This document shows positions 43,613 to 51,160 of a stretch of 64,000 bases of DNA, one piece after another (position 1 is the stretch's first letter; the number at the start of each line of letters is the position of its first letter). This stretch comes from Weissella confusa. Its GTDB lineage: Bacteria; Bacillota; Bacilli; Lactobacillales; Lactobacillaceae. The stretch covers positions 2,240,893 to 2,304,892 of the forward strand of contig CP168942.1 of the NCBI GenBank assembly GCA_041871065.1, written 5' to 3'. Under the pieces are notes generated by a model that saw only the letters and a list, made by a program, of their open reading frames with translations, did not search any database and was not told the origin of the DNA. A program made the translations under genes and the position numbers.

Positions 43613-44092
43613 ATGAATATTAAAATCATTGGTGTCGGAAAATTGAAAGAAAAATACCTGAAAGATGGTATTGCAGAATACGCAAAACGTTTGCAAAAGT
43701 TTGCAAAGTTCGAAATAATCGAGGTTCCTGACGAAAAAGCGCCCGAACAATTGTCACAGGCCCAAATGGACCAAGTTATGGGCAAAGAAGGTGAACGAAT
43801 CCTATCAAAGATTAAAGATAAGGAATACGTTTTCGCCTTAGCCATCAAGGGAAACGAACGTAGTAGTGAAGAACTTGCTGCTGAAATCGATAAGTTGGCG
43901 CTTCGTGGTGATTCAGACATCACTTTCGTCATCGGTGGTTCACTCGGTTTAGCGCCTGAAGTATTGCAACGCGCCAATACCCAAATTAGTTTTGGGCGTT
44001 TTACGTTGCCACACCAATTGATGCGCCTGGTTTTGACTGAGCAGATTTATCGTGCGTTTATGATTAACGCTCACAGCCCATATCACAAGTAA
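43613..44092 (+). CDS. rlmH: 23S rRNA (pseudouridine1915-N3)-methyltransferase
   Basis: 159 residues, usual length, from the ATG at 43613; the frame from 43538 overlaps a DnaA box and is rejected. SPOUT fold with [15 protein letters not shown], the trefoil-knot SAM site FVIGGSLGL and the C-terminal [34 protein letters not shown] (hallmark LMR-EQIYRA-YHK). Methylates pseudouridine 1915 in helix 69. Often found near the origin in Firmicutes. Confidence 0.97.
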   Translation: MNIKIIGVGKLKEKYLKDGIAEYAKRLQKFAKFEIIEVPDEKAPEQLSQAQMDQVMGKEGERILSKIKDKEYVFALAIKGNERSSEELAAEIDKLALRGDSDITFVIGGSLGLAPEVLQRANTQISFGRFTLPHQLMRLVLTEQIYRAFMINAHSPYHK

Positions 44093-44107
44093 TTTAAGGA
44101 ATTATTC

Positions 44108-44608
44108 ATGCCCGAAAAAATCACGATTACCTTATCCGAAGAAACAGCCAATGCATTGCCTGACTTACTTGGTACAACCGACTTAGCTGACGGAATCGCG
44201 AAGCACCTGGCAGCCTTGGTTACAAACACTAGTGGTCCAAAAAAATCTGCAAAAGTGCAACATCGTTTTAAGCAAGCTTTTGCAGATGTGCCATTCTTCG
44301 TTGACTACAATGGCGCAAAGGCAACCGTGACTTGGCGCAAGCGTGATGAAATGATCATCGCCGCTGGTGCAACGTTGCAAACTGATATGCCACTAAATAA
44401 GGATGGCTCAGTTGGATTTGCACAACGATTCGCCCTAACATTACGTGAAGAACACGCAGATGCCATTTCTAATGGTCACACTACCAAGGATGTGATTTTG
44501 AAGAGCGCTAATGAAGTTGGCCATTTTTTGTATTTTGCCGGTACAAATACCTGGCTTCAATTAAAAGATAATCAGGGCAAAACTTTAGACGAACTTTCTC
44601 GCGCTTAG
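44108..44608 (+). CDS. Hypothetical protein downstream of rlmH
   Basis: 166 residues, starting 15 bases after rlmH, so probably co-transcribed. Soluble and alpha/beta, with PEKITITLSEETANALPDLL at the start and ALTLREEHADAISNGHTT later. No catalytic motif is apparent and I do not recognise the family. Confidence 0.75.
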   Translation: MPEKITITLSEETANALPDLLGTTDLADGIAKHLAALVTNTSGPKKSAKVQHRFKQAFADVPFFVDYNGAKATVTWRKRDEMIIAAGATLQTDMPLNKDGSVGFAQRFALTLREEHADAISNGHTTKDVILKSANEVGHFLYFAGTNTWLQLKDNQGKTLDELSRA

Positions 44609-44610
44609 AC

Positions 44611-44652
44611 CAAAAAATAGACGAATCGTAATTGCGATTCGTCTATTTTTTT
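44611..44652 (+). terminator. Terminator of rlmH operon
   Basis: Stem AAATAGACGAATCG / CGATTCGTCTATTT followed by a T-run. Confidence 0.88.
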
Positions 44653-44811
44653 GATGTTTTTTCGTTAACTACATTGGAACTTATTAAAGCTTAAACCGGT
44701 GCTTCTTTAAATTCGATTTTTAACTGTGGTGCCAAATTTCTCGTTAGTGATTTTCGGGGCAATATGGTTTAATTGCACATATCTTTAGAATCGGGAAAGT
44801 AGGGTGGGCTT

Positions 44812-45532
44812 ATGGACGAAACTTACACATTCAAACGGGGTGTACTAGACGCTGCGCCAACTATGCTAGGTTATTTGAGCATTGGGTTAACGGTTGGGAT
44901 TCTAGGCGTTAGTGCGCATTTGCCGATTTGGTTCATTGTTGGTATGTCGATTTTTGTTTATGCCGGTAGTGCCCAATTTTTAATGACCAGTTTGGTTGCT
45001 TCCGTGGCACCAGTTTCCGCGATTACTTCTCTAGTCTTTCTAGTTAACGCACGTCACTTATTGATGTCGTTATCCGTGGCGCAAAAATTTAGTCATCAAT
45101 CATTGCCATCAGCGATTGGTATGGGATCCCTGCTAACCGACGAGTCTTATGGTGTATTTGCTAGCAATCATACAAATAAATCCAAGTATCACGGTTGGTT
45201 GGCAGCATGGTGTAAACATCGCGTCATATCTAGCGTGGATTGTCGCAACCTTCGTCGGCGCTTTTTTCGGTCAGTTCATTCCAAATCCACAACAATTCGG
45301 CTTGGATTTTGCATTAGTCGCGATGTTTGCGGCCCTTTGGTATTTTCAAATCGATACCGCCAAGGTCGTCACAACTCGCCGTTTAATCATCACAACTGTT
45401 GGCAGCACGATTTTGATTTATCTAATCATGGCACCATTCGTTGGTAGTGCAAGCGCAGTGCTGATTGCTACTGTGGTTGCTGCCGGACTAAGTGCATATT
45501 TAAATGCTAAACGCCCAGGAGGTTTCGTATGA
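44812..45532 (+). pseudogene. azlC: azlC branched-chain amino-acid exporter subunit, frameshifted
   Basis: AzlC homology is split over two frames. The first (from 44812) gives the N-terminal half, with LGYLSIGLTVGILGVSAHLP, YAGSAQFLMTSLVA, NARHLLMSLSVA and SLLTDESYGVF. Around 45195-45215 the correct reading moves to the next frame (+1), continuing HGVNIASYLAWIVATFVGAF and GLDFALVAMFAALWYFQID to 45532. The shift equals one extra base, and there is no homopolymer there that would suggest a typical sequencing error. Either a recent pseudogene or a sequence error. azlD overlaps the end by 4 bases. Confidence 0.85.
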
Positions 45533-45846
45533 CAAGTTATTACGTCATTGTGCTGATTACTGCCGGATTAGTTACCTGGTTGCCTCGTATCTCACCGTTT
45601 GTATTGGTCCGGTTTGGTAAATTACCAAATTGGCTCCAATCATTTTTAGCATTCATTCCGCTAAGCCTGATGACAGCTTTATTTTTTGAAAATCTAGTTG
45701 TGATTAAAACAGGACAACTCCCTGGCATTAATTGGCTAGCCGTTTTCGCAACGATTCCAACATTGCTTACAATTTGGCGAACGAAATCCATTATGTGGAC
45801 GGTATTAGTCGGTATCATAAGTATGGCTATTTTGCGTGCCATTTAA
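45529..45846 (+). CDS. azlD: AzlD-family branched-chain amino-acid transport protein
   Basis: 105 residues with three to four helices; GLVTWLPRISPFVLV and LAFIPLSLMTALFFENL are AzlD hallmarks. AzlD works with AzlC to export branched-chain amino acids and analogues. Start overlaps azlC by ATGA, so translation normally depends on azlC; the azlC frameshift may lower its expression. Confidence 0.9.
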   Translation: MTSYYVIVLITAGLVTWLPRISPFVLVRFGKLPNWLQSFLAFIPLSLMTALFFENLVVIKTGQLPGINWLAVFATIPTLLTIWRTKSIMWTVLVGIISMAILRAI

Positions 45847-45879
45847 AAAGCAGGCGGATTTAGTGTCCGCCTGCTTTTA
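45845..45879. terminator. Bidirectional terminator
   Basis: Stem AAAAGCAGGCGGA / TCCGCCTGCTTTT between convergent genes. Confidence 0.88.
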
Positions 45880-46233
45880 TAATTTGCAATTCAGTGTTAT
45901 TTCTTGATCTGCTTGCTTCAAAAATGCGACAAACGCTTCGGCATCAACTGCCGCTGCTAAATGCACATAATGTTTGTCCATCTTTTTCAGCAATTCATAT
46001 GGCAACACGAGTCGTTTATCTTCAATGTCATAGTATAAGTTGCCCGGTACTAAATCACGTGTCGTCAAATCATCAGATGAAAAAGCTTCTGCCAAGTCAC
46101 CTTCGTACAAGCGACCATAATGATCTAACATCGTGACTTTCAGTTTCTTTTTACTCACTAATTCATCAATCACCTGGCTATCTGCCAGTTCAAATTCAAA
46201 ACTATCTAAATTTAAATACATGGTCACATTCAT
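45877..46233 (-). CDS. Small hypothetical protein
   Basis: 118 residues from the ATG at 46233, after GAGGTAA; the frame to 46290 is not supported by a ribosome site. Acidic, soluble, with NVTMYLNLDSFEFELADSQV and a PYELLKKMDKHYVHLAAAVDAEAFVAFLKQ helix. Function not recognised. Confidence 0.72.
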   Translation of the reverse strand: MNVTMYLNLDSFEFELADSQVIDELVSKKKLKVTMLDHYGRLYEGDLAEAFSSDDLTTRDLVPGNLYYDIEDKRLVLPYELLKKMDKHYVHLAAAVDAEAFVAFLKQADQEITLNCKL

Positions 46234-46338
46234 AATGTTTACCTCATTCACTATCAGTATTAAGTGACGTGATTGTAGCACCGTTAGCAACTAGTTACCG
46301 TTGTGCCAGCTTGAAGTCCGAATTCCTTAACCTTTTTT

Positions 46339-46376
46339 GAAAAAAGCGGTCGCATATTCTCGTGCGACCGCTTTAT
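46339..46376 (-). terminator. Terminator of DUF368 gene
   Basis: Stem AAAGCGGTCGCA / TGCGACCGCTTT with T-runs on both sides. Confidence 0.85.
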
Positions 46377-46378
46377 CT

Positions 46379-47209
46379 TTATTTCGTATTCATCTTATCT
46401 TCCAAACGACTCATCCACCAACCAAGCCACGTTCCAAGTGCTAGCAATAACACTGAAATGACAACGTGAATAATTGTAAAGTCGTTAAAATCATTCGGCA
46501 CAATCATGATTGTTGATGCTAAAACAATTCCAAAAATACCGTGAAATAATTTAGCATACGCAACCTTGAAAATGTAAGCCATGAACTTTGATAGTAGGGC
46601 AATGATGGCAAACAATCCAATGATAATTGGCACCAAAACACTTAAGTCACCATGCTTAATACCATCACTCATACCTTTGTATAAGCCCAAGTAAATCAAG
46701 AAATTAGATGGGCTAAGACCGGGCACAATCAATCCAAGGCCGATTAAAGCACCTGCCAAAATCCAAGCACCAAAACTTGGTTCAATTTCTGAAAAGAGTG
46801 GGGCACCAAATAGCAAAAATGCCAACATCGCAACAAATGCCACAATCATAATCACCACATCGACTTTGGTACGTCCTTCCTTGGCAGCGTCACGCCACAA
46901 AGACGGCAAAGTCCCAACGATTGCCCCCACAAAGAACCAAAGGGCCACGCTTTCGTGCTTACCAAGTACGAAACTAATCGCAAATGATAGCGCAAAAATA
47001 CCTAAAATTGCGCCGATACCAACTGGCAAGAAAAAGAAAATATTTTCCTTCAGACGCTTAAATGGGTGCGCCAAGAAGTTGATAATTCGCTCATATAATC
47101 CAAATACAGCAGCTAATGCGCCACCACTAATACCGGGTAGGATAAACCCAGATCCAATCAGTGCACCTTTAACAGCACGGAAGATCCAATCTCCTGGTTG
47201 TTTTTGCAT
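46379..47209 (-). CDS. DUF368 (PopT-type) polyprenyl-phosphate transporter
   Basis: 276 residues, about eight helices. The N-terminal ALIGSGFILPGISGGALAAVFGLYE and the internal repeat ALIGLGLIVPGLSPSNFLIYLGLYKG are the paired PG-S motifs of DUF368. Members of this family and of DedA flip undecaprenyl phosphate back across the membrane for cell-wall synthesis (established for PopT/UptA). GAGG precedes the ATG. Monocistronic. Confidence 0.93.
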   Translation of the reverse strand: MQKQPGDWIFRAVKGALIGSGFILPGISGGALAAVFGLYERIINFLAHPFKRLKENIFFFLPVGIGAILGIFALSFAISFVLGKHESVALWFFVGAIVGTLPSLWRDAAKEGRTKVDVVIMIVAFVAMLAFLLFGAPLFSEIEPSFGAWILAGALIGLGLIVPGLSPSNFLIYLGLYKGMSDGIKHGDLSVLVPIIIGLFAIIALLSKFMAYIFKVAYAKLFHGIFGIVLASTIMIVPNDFNDFTIIHVVISVLLLALGTWLGWWMSRLEDKMNTK

Positions 47210-47378
47210 GTCGAAACCTCATGAATTTCATTTGATACTATCAATTCTAACTGAGCCCCACAGCGACAACAAGCTGACTGGCTAATCTGTTGTCATCTTG
47301 ATAACTAATCGACATCATATTTCGGCCAGAATAGCCTATTATGTAAGAAACAACCCTTTTATTCTGAGGAGAATACTT

Positions 47379-47897
47379 ATGACGACTTATACCCGTCGTG
47401 CGCGTTTGTCAGATTTAGACGCCATTAGCACAATTATTGACCATGCGATTGCCTTTTTGGCCGAGCAAGATTCACCACAATGGCAACATGGGGATGGACC
47501 TTCTCGTTCAGAATTTGAAACAGCTATTGCTGAAGGCATTGCTTACGTGCAAGTTTATGAAGGTAAGGTATCCGGCATCGCCAAGTTGATTCCTGGACCA
47601 GAAGGACCTTATGAAGAAATCGATGGTTCATGGGCAGGGGATGCCACGCAATATATGACGATTCACCGTGTGGGGATGGACGGCACCATTCGTGGTAAGG
47701 GCCTTGCCCAACAATTCCTACAAGATTTGCTGGTTATTTCTTTGGAGCACGGCTTTAATGATATTCGCATGGATACATACCCTAAGAATGTGATTATGCA
47801 AAAAGTGATGACGAACCTTGGCTTCGATTATCGTGGCATGGTTGAAATGCCAGTTCCTCACGGTGAGCGTATGGCTTACCAACTCATTCTGGACTAG
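47379..47897 (+). CDS. GNAT-family N-acetyltransferase
   Basis: 172 residues from the ATG at 47379, after GAGGAGAA; the frame from 47298 lacks a ribosome site. GNAT core with IHRVGMDGTIRGKGLAQQFL (acetyl-CoA loop R/Q-x-x-G-x-G/A) and MDTYPKNVIMQKVMTNLGF. Substrate unknown. Confidence 0.9.
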   Translation: MTTYTRRARLSDLDAISTIIDHAIAFLAEQDSPQWQHGDGPSRSEFETAIAEGIAYVQVYEGKVSGIAKLIPGPEGPYEEIDGSWAGDATQYMTIHRVGMDGTIRGKGLAQQFLQDLLVISLEHGFNDIRMDTYPKNVIMQKVMTNLGFDYRGMVEMPVPHGERMAYQLILD

Positions 47898-47962
47898 CCC
47901 TTTTGCAACCACTATTTTAATTTTCTGTGCTATTATTTGCACAAGAAAATGAGGTGGTAACA

Positions 47963-48580
47963 ATGACAAATGTACTAGTACTTGGTGCAACGGGAAACGT
48001 CGCACAGTATTTTATCGATAATTTTGAAAACGACGCGCCAAACGATATGCAATTGACATTGTTAGCGCGTCGTCCACGTGGCCTAACGCGTGACCAACAA
48101 AACAGCTACCAAGTCTTTCCTGGTGACATGTATGAATCAGAAAGCTTGGTCGATGCTGTCCGTGATGCCGATATTATCGTCAGCTTCGTCGGATCATCAC
48201 CAATGCCAACGTACGCGCAAGCACTATTGGATGCGATTGACCAATCTGGTACAGATGTACAACGTATTTTGTGGTTAGGTGCCGGTGGCATGAACCAAGA
48301 AACAACTGGTCGTGAAGGTGAACTTTGGAAGGCAATGCCTGGTTACTTCAGCCAGCAACGCCAAGCCGGTGAAATGCTGATGAATTCACCATTCGATACT
48401 ACAGTTATCAGTCCTGTTATGTTCCATGGTGGCGCAGCCGGAAAGGCAATTATCACAGATAGTCACGAAAAGACGCCTGCGCAAACTGTTTCACGTGAAA
48501 CAGTTGCTCTTGTCTACTTGGAAGCCTTGCTACAAGATAAGTGGCACAATCAAATGATTACCGTTGGTGATCGTAAATAA
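47963..48580 (+). CDS. NAD(P)-binding Rossmann (SDR/NmrA-like) oxidoreductase
   Basis: 205 residues from the ATG at 47963, 4 bases after GAGGTGGTAACA. Dinucleotide site VLVLGATGNVAQ, then DADIIVSFVGSSP and LWLGAGGMNQE. Atypical short dehydrogenase of the NAD(P)H-binding family, perhaps quinone-reductase-like. Its 3' part contains a perfect parS (48487-48502), read as V-S-R-E-T. Confidence 0.87.
   Translation: MTNVLVLGATGNVAQYFIDNFENDAPNDMQLTLLARRPRGLTRDQQNSYQVFPGDMYESESLVDAVRDADIIVSFVGSSPMPTYAQALLDAIDQSGTDVQRILWLGAGGMNQETTGREGELWKAMPGYFSQQRQAGEMLMNSPFDTTVISPVMFHGGAAGKAIITDSHEKTPAQTVSRETVALVYLEALLQDKWHNQMITVGDRK
48487..48502. other. parS site, perfect
   Basis: TGTTTCACGTGAAACA, identical to the classical parS; the palindrome extends to ACTGTTTCACGTGAAACAGT. 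Confidence 0.9.
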
Positions 48581-48583
48581 GCA

Positions 48584-48622
48584 AAAAAATTGGCAGCTCG
48601 CAAACGCGAACTGCCAATTTTT
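48584..48622. terminator. Bidirectional terminator
   Basis: Stem AAATTGGCAG / CTGCCAATTT with an inner CTCGC/GCGA pairing and A/T-runs. Confidence 0.82.
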
Positions 48623-48627
48623 ATTTT

Positions 48628-49992
48628 TTACAATGTTTGTTGCTTACGCTTTGACCAAAATGTGTAACCAGCAATCATCAAAATGAAGAAGATGATTGTG
48701 GCAATAACTGAGACTTGCGTTGCAGGATCCAAAACCAAGATAACCAAAACTGCCAAGAAGAAGGCAATCGTCAAATAGCTCGTTGCCGGGAACAATGGCA
48801 TCTTGTATGGATTAGTTTCTGATGCTGTCGTCTTCTTGTACTTGATGTGCGCCAACATAATCAAAATCCAAACGAAGATAAAGCTAATTGTTGCCACACC
48901 AGTAATCAAAACGAAGATTTGTGATGGGAAGAAGTAGTTCAACAACACAACCGCCAAGAAGATGATTGATGATGCCAACATACCAGTTACCGGCACCATG
49001 TTCTTAGAAATCTTTGCCAATGAGTGTGGTGCTTGCTTGTTCTTTGACAACACATACAACGTACGTGATGTTGAGAAGATAGCTGAGTTAGCAGCTGACA
49101 ATGCTGACGTTAGCACAACGAAGTTAACCAAATCAGCGGCAAACTTAATTCCCATACCAGCGAACACTTGCACGAAAGGTGATTGTGATGTGTTGATGTC
49201 ATTCCAAGGATAGATTGCCATGATAATTGCAACCGCACCAACGTAGAACAAACCAACACGAACTGGAACGGCGTTGATTGCCTTTGGCAAATCACGCTCT
49301 GGGTTTTCCGTTTCACCAGCAGTCAAACCAACCATTTCAATTCCAGTAAAGGCGAAGATAACCATTGGGAATGCCATCAAGAATCCTGAGAAACCTGTGG
49401 CGAAGAAGCCACCATGGTCAACCAAGTTCGCAAAGCTTGCTGTGTGACCACCAGTGTGGAAACCAGTTGCAATCAAGCCAAGACCTGCAACAATCAACGC
49501 GATAATTGCAACAACCTTAATCGAGGCAAATCCTGATTCCAATTCACCGAACCAGCGAACGTTCACCAAGTTCAATGCTACCAAGACCACGACCACAATT
49601 AGTGGCGTTAACCATTGCGGTAGGAAGGGGAACCAGTAACGCAGATATATTCCCGTTGCCGTTAAGTCCGCCATCGCCAAGCTGGCCCAACTCAACCAGT
49701 AGGCCCAACCGATGGCAAATTCCCATTTATCACCAAGATATTCACGAACGAAATCAATGAATGATCGCATCTTAGTATTTGATAGTAACAATTCACCAAC
49801 CGCTCGCATCATCAAGTAAGCAAAGATACCTGTGATAATGTACGCCAAGATAAGTGATGGACCAGCGGCCTTGATTGCCGTTCCTGATCCCAAGAACAAT
49901 CCCGTTCCGATGGCACCACCAATGGCGATCATCTGAATGTGCCGGGACTTCAAACCACGTGATAATTCACGTTGCTCATTTTGATTTTCCAT
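48628..49992 (-). CDS. APC (AAT-type) amino-acid permease under T-box control
   Basis: 454 residues, 12 helices. AAT-family signature GLKSRHIQMIAIGGAIGTGLFLGSG in helix 1 and FTGIEMVGLTAGETENPERDLPKA in the loop after helix 6. Substrate class is neutral amino acids; the T-box leader implies an aminoacyl-tRNA-sensed substrate, with glycine as my best reading of the specifier. Confidence 0.92.
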   Translation of the reverse strand: MENQNEQRELSRGLKSRHIQMIAIGGAIGTGLFLGSGTAIKAAGPSLILAYIITGIFAYLMMRAVGELLLSNTKMRSFIDFVREYLGDKWEFAIGWAYWLSWASLAMADLTATGIYLRYWFPFLPQWLTPLIVVVVLVALNLVNVRWFGELESGFASIKVVAIIALIVAGLGLIATGFHTGGHTASFANLVDHGGFFATGFSGFLMAFPMVIFAFTGIEMVGLTAGETENPERDLPKAINAVPVRVGLFYVGAVAIIMAIYPWNDINTSQSPFVQVFAGMGIKFAADLVNFVVLTSALSAANSAIFSTSRTLYVLSKNKQAPHSLAKISKNMVPVTGMLASSIIFLAVVLLNYFFPSQIFVLITGVATISFIFVWILIMLAHIKYKKTTASETNPYKMPLFPATSYLTIAFFLAVLVILVLDPATQVSVIATIIFFILMIAGYTFWSKRKQQTL

Positions 49993-50004
49993 AATAAACC
50001 CTCA

Positions 50005-50265
50005 CTGCATGGGGTATAAAAAAAGTCCCCATGCCAAATTAAATTTGACATAGGGACGTTCATTAACGCGGTTCCACCCTAATTCTCAATCGATGATGAC
50101 TGAGCAACTTAATTACGGTCAATTGAAAATCTCTCCAAAAGCGCCATCCCCAACGTTAACACACTCGCTTTCACCAACCGCGAGCTCTCTTAAGTCGTTA
50201 ACTTTAGCTGAGAACCTCTTTCTTCATCAAGACGTCAATTAATAATGTTAACTATAATAACTTCT
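50005..50265 (-). promoter_or_regulatory. T-box riboswitch upstream of amino-acid permease
   Basis: Canonical T-box AGGGTGGAACCGCG (complement of 50067-50080), stem I with AAGAGAGC and GGTTGGTGAAAGC, and a terminator (50018-50057) GTCCCTATGTCAAATT / AATTTGGCATGGGGAC plus seven Ts. In the specifier loop the best-placed codon is GGC (complement of 50143-50145), though ATG or GCG are adjacent alternatives. Confidence 0.9.
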
Positions 50266-50289
50266 TATTTATTAGTCAAGCTTTCCGGC

Positions 50290-50958
50290 TTACTTCACCT
50301 TTTCAACGAGTGATTCAAAGTGCTTCACATCAACGCTCTCACCAACCACTGTAAGCACATCACCGATTTGGATCATTTCTGATGATTCCGGTGCCACGAC
50401 TACGCGTCCTTGTGACTTAATCGCAATCACATTCAATCCGTAGTTCTTACGAATATTCAATTCTGAAATTGTCTTATTCGCAAACTTCAAATTCGCAATC
50501 TTGATTTCACCCAATGAGTGCTTATCACCCAAATCAATGTAGTTAATCAAGTTTGGTGTCATGATTTGTTCAGCCAAACGTTGCGCCATTTCGTGTTCAG
50601 GTCGTACCACCTGGTCAGCACCAACCTTATCTAGCACGCGAGCGTGCAAGTTGTTTTCGGCCTTAGCAACCACGTGACGAACACCCATATCCTTCAACAA
50701 AATCGTTGTCAAAATTGAGGCTTGTTGATTGTGCCCAATCGCAACAATCACGTGATCAAAACTAGGTAGGTCCAAATCACGCAACGCATCTTCGTCTTGG
50801 GCATCGGCAATCACGGCGTGGGTTGCGACGTCCATGTAGTTTTCAACCAAAGCTGGATTGTTATCAATCGCAAGTACTTCTTGATCGGCCGCAATTAGAG
50901 ATTCAAGTAATGAACCACCAAATCTTCCTAACCCAATGACCGCAAATGTTTGTTTCAT
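50290..50958 (-). CDS. ktrA: KtrA/TrkA-type potassium uptake regulator
   Basis: 222 residues, the usual length. RCK-N Rossmann motif VIGLGRFGGSLLESL (about 6-20) with the acidic residue in LAIDNNP, and an RCK-C domain (about 140-222). It forms the cytoplasmic gating ring of KtrAB and in Gram-positives also binds c-di-AMP through RCK-C. The channel gene ktrB lies at 41536-42879. Confidence 0.93.
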   Translation of the reverse strand: MKQTFAVIGLGRFGGSLLESLIAADQEVLAIDNNPALVENYMDVATHAVIADAQDEDALRDLDLPSFDHVIVAIGHNQQASILTTILLKDMGVRHVVAKAENNLHARVLDKVGADQVVRPEHEMAQRLAEQIMTPNLINYIDLGDKHSLGEIKIANLKFANKTISELNIRKNYGLNVIAIKSQGRVVVAPESSEMIQIGDVLTVVGESVDVKHFESLVEKVK

Positions 50959-51038
50959 ACCTAATAACCATTCCCCAAATATTTTTATGTTTTAATTTTA
51001 ACACTTACACACACAATTCCTAAACTTCGGAATTAAAC

Positions 51039-51068
51039 TTGCATTAAATCTTACTATCTGCATAGAAT
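51039..51068 (+). promoter_or_regulatory. Promoter of first NEAT gene
   Basis: TTGCAT, 18-bp spacer and TAGAAT. The -10 context CTGCATAGAATG is repeated exactly at the second NEAT gene promoter. An inverted repeat AAAGTT/AACTTT follows at 51074-51093. Confidence 0.6.
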
Positions 51069-51160
51069 GGTTAAAGTTTAATTGTGAACTTTCTGTGAAT
51101 TTTCGCAATCGCTATTATTTCGGGGATTTATTTTATTTTTTTAGGAGAACGATATCAAGT

